Shown here: in pieces, positions 5,704 to 6,681 of the stretch
How the letters are laid out: each line of letters starts with the position of its first letter
Numbering within the stretch: position 1 is the stretch's first letter
Source: Spirosoma sp.
GTDB taxonomy: Bacteria; Bacteroidota; Bacteroidia; Cytophagales; Spirosomataceae
Reading direction: 5' to 3'
Assembly: GCA_025351545.1 (NCBI GenBank)
Contig: JANXVQ010000241.1
Location: 1 to 6,681 of the forward strand
DNA length: 6,681 nt
Notes under the pieces: generated by a model
The model's database searches: none
What the model was told of the DNA's origin: nothing
Seen by the model: only the letters and a program-made list of their open reading frames with translations
Made by a program: the position numbers and the translations under genes

Positions 5704-5850
5704 TGAAAACGCTGACCTTGGGACCTGCTTCCGGTGAGCCGCTGAACTCACTTTAATCAGTCTGTTGAATCCGTGCAATGTGCAAAAATATTGCAATCAG
5801 GTTGAACGCATTAAAATAGGGGGCTTCCGTGTCATACCGATCTTTGTGGC

Positions 5851-6466
5851 ATGGATTGGACTACTTTTTTTTGCTGACGTACCGGACTTTCGATTGAATC
5901 GACGCAAACGTCATGTATTACTTGATGTATTGGTAATCACCTTGTTAGCTGTTATTTATGGGGCTGATGATTGTGAAGAAATCGCCCTCTATGGCCGCCA
6001 GAAAGAGATGTTCCTGCGCACCTTTTTGAACTTACCCCATGGGATTCTATCACATGGTAGCGCACCGGCGGCCCGGATTCAATCGAGTCCTTAAATTTTC
6101 GGATAAGAACGCTTTTTCTGAGTGTTTATACCCTTAGTAAGTATTGATGCCATCGCATGTGAGAAAAGCAATGCAGAGTTGATTGTGGGGAAAAAGGGGC
6201 ATTATCTGCTGGCGTTGAAAAAAAACAAGGTCTTCTTTATGAGAAAGTGACCCAGATAATGCAACAAGCCAAAACACAACTTTCTGTGTATGAGCATATT
6301 GACTTTGGTGGTGGGCGTATCGAAACACGTCGTTGCTATGTTGAAAGTAACTTGGGTTTGTATAATGATCTAAGCGATTGGCCTTCGTGTCAAAGTGTGA
6401 TTATGGTGGAGGCTGCCTGTCGCCAGTGACGGATGAATTGCCTAATGAAGTACGTACAATCAATTT
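5851..6466 (+). pseudogene. ISAs1-family transposase remnant, internally deleted and frameshifted
   Basis: ISAs1 transposases are DDE enzymes that move their own element. Similarity starts at FFADVPDFRLNRRKRH (from about 5867) and runs through VIYGADDCEEIALYG and LPHGILSH to 6055. Then come about 22 GC-rich bases (6056-6077), then TTC AAT CGA GTC (FNRV) in another frame. At about 6128-6137 the sequence jumps to VSIDAIACEKSN, so roughly the segment holding the first catalytic Asp (normally IxxDGK) is gone. The second Asp (SIDA, codon 6146-6148) remains. A one-base loss near 6225 breaks KKNQGLLYEKV. The frame from 6241 gives GGGRIETRRC with the catalytic Glu, ends at TGA 6427-6429, and is followed by VTDELPNEVRTINFY in a third frame. 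The C-terminal end is missing. An ATG at 5851 would lead in if the T8 run at 5865-5872 were two bases shorter. Frame order along the gene is 2, 0, 2, 1, 0. It is dead. Confidence 0.85.
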
Positions 6467-6478
6467 TTATGAGAAAGT
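6236..6478 (+). repeat. 13-base direct repeat within IS remnant and at its right junction
   Basis: TTTATGAGAAAGT occurs at 6236-6248 and 6466-6478. The first copy belongs to the transposase (LLYEKV). The second sits where the transposase similarity stops and the acyltransferase reading frame ends. Confidence 0.7.
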
Positions 6479-6681
6479 AAGTTCTTGGCTAATGGGTTGT
6501 TTAGATTTTAGTTTAATATTTAAATAATTACGCGCTGGAACTTCAACAAAGCGGTATGTTATAGCCGAGACAAGTAAGACGATAGTTACGAAAATTAAGC
6601 AGGTAATTGGCCCCTCCACACCATAGACAGGTAATTTAGCCGGGCCAGAAGGCGCGGGGACAGGTGCGGTAATTAGTTGCG
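6467..6681 (-). CDS. Acyltransferase-3 (OafA/YrhL-like) membrane protein, C-terminal end only
   Basis: Read from the right edge leftwards, 70 residues are visible before TAA (6469-6467): ...GVEGPITCLIFVTIVLLV, SAITYRFVEVPARNYL, then a polar tail ending ELTFS. A last transmembrane helix followed by YRF(V/I)E.PAR is the usual end of the acyltransferase-3 family. These are integral membrane enzymes that put acetyl or other acyl groups on surface sugars, O-antigen, exopolysaccharide or peptidoglycan. The gene starts beyond the window. Its last codons and its stop fall in a 13-base sequence (6466-6478) also present inside the adjacent transposase remnant, so its extreme C-terminus was probably rebuilt at the insertion or deletion junction. 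Confidence 0.8.
   Translation of the reverse strand, partial: QLITAPVPAPSGPAKLPVYGVEGPITCLIFVTIVLLVSAITYRFVEVPARNYLNIKLKSKQPISQELTFS

Larger units (their letters stand above)
5499..5764. other. Spacer with repeat copy U4 and attC-like hairpin
   Basis: No credible gene was found; the plus-strand open frame over 5443-5664 overlaps the end of the previous gene and runs through repeat sequence. A short AT-rich part after the stop is followed by GC-rich repeat U4 (5585-5675) and an attC-like inverted repeat (5643-5703), then a stretch resembling the left part of U1 (5699-5720). Confidence 0.65.

Noticed and set aside
6134..6328. Minus-strand 64-codon open frame
   Set aside because: It is antisense to the transposase remnant, whose plus-strand frames carry the family motifs.

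Overview
The window looks like accessory chromosome of a Bacteroidota, most likely a Cytophagales relative of Spirosoma. This is inferred, not proven. The grounds are Bacteroidota-type -7 boxes (TAnnTTTG) at 4487-4494 (+) and 4327-4334 (-), the absence of strong Shine-Dalgarno sequences, a moderate GC level with GC-rich spacers, and the style of the proteins. No rRNA, tRNA, CRISPR array or complete mobile element was seen.

Layout. (1) 2-1345 (+) is the 3' part of a gene for a polytopic membrane protein with a soluble C-terminal domain; its start lies before the window. (2) 1430-2755 (+) is a BNR/Asp-box (sialidase-like beta-propeller) gene of 441 codons, cut by one in-frame TAA at 2174-2176. 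(3) 2756-3200 is a spacer rich in repeats and hairpins. (4) 3201-3974 (-) is an intact M23-family metallopeptidase, probably secreted or a lipoprotein. (5) 3975-4526 is a long spacer with several copies of a degenerate repeat and divergent promoter candidates. (6) 4527-5498 (+) is an unrecognised 323-residue protein, possibly a regulator; its start is moved in from 4398 because the promoter lies inside the longer reading frame. (7) 5499-5764 is a spacer with another repeat copy. (8) about 5851-6466 (+) is a decayed ISAs1-family transposase with an internal deletion and several frame changes. (9) 6467-6681 (-) is the C-terminus of an acyltransferase-3 (OafA-like) membrane protein that enters from the right.

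How the parts relate. The membrane protein, the BNR protein and the OafA-like acyltransferase would suit a cell-surface polysaccharide neighbourhood, but this rests only on families that often occur together. The middle (about 2756-5750) differs: two unrelated, visibly more AT-rich single genes in opposite orientation, each separated by GC-richer spacers carrying the same degenerate repeat in the same orientation (core GGGCGTT..CTGTCGC..GGAA.CC..CCGAAT....CCCAACGCCC). That layout is what a cassette-like gene array would look like. One copy (5643-5703) also has ends matching the integron attC consensus, but the other copies do not clearly do so and no integrase is visible, so the cassette reading is a hypothesis.
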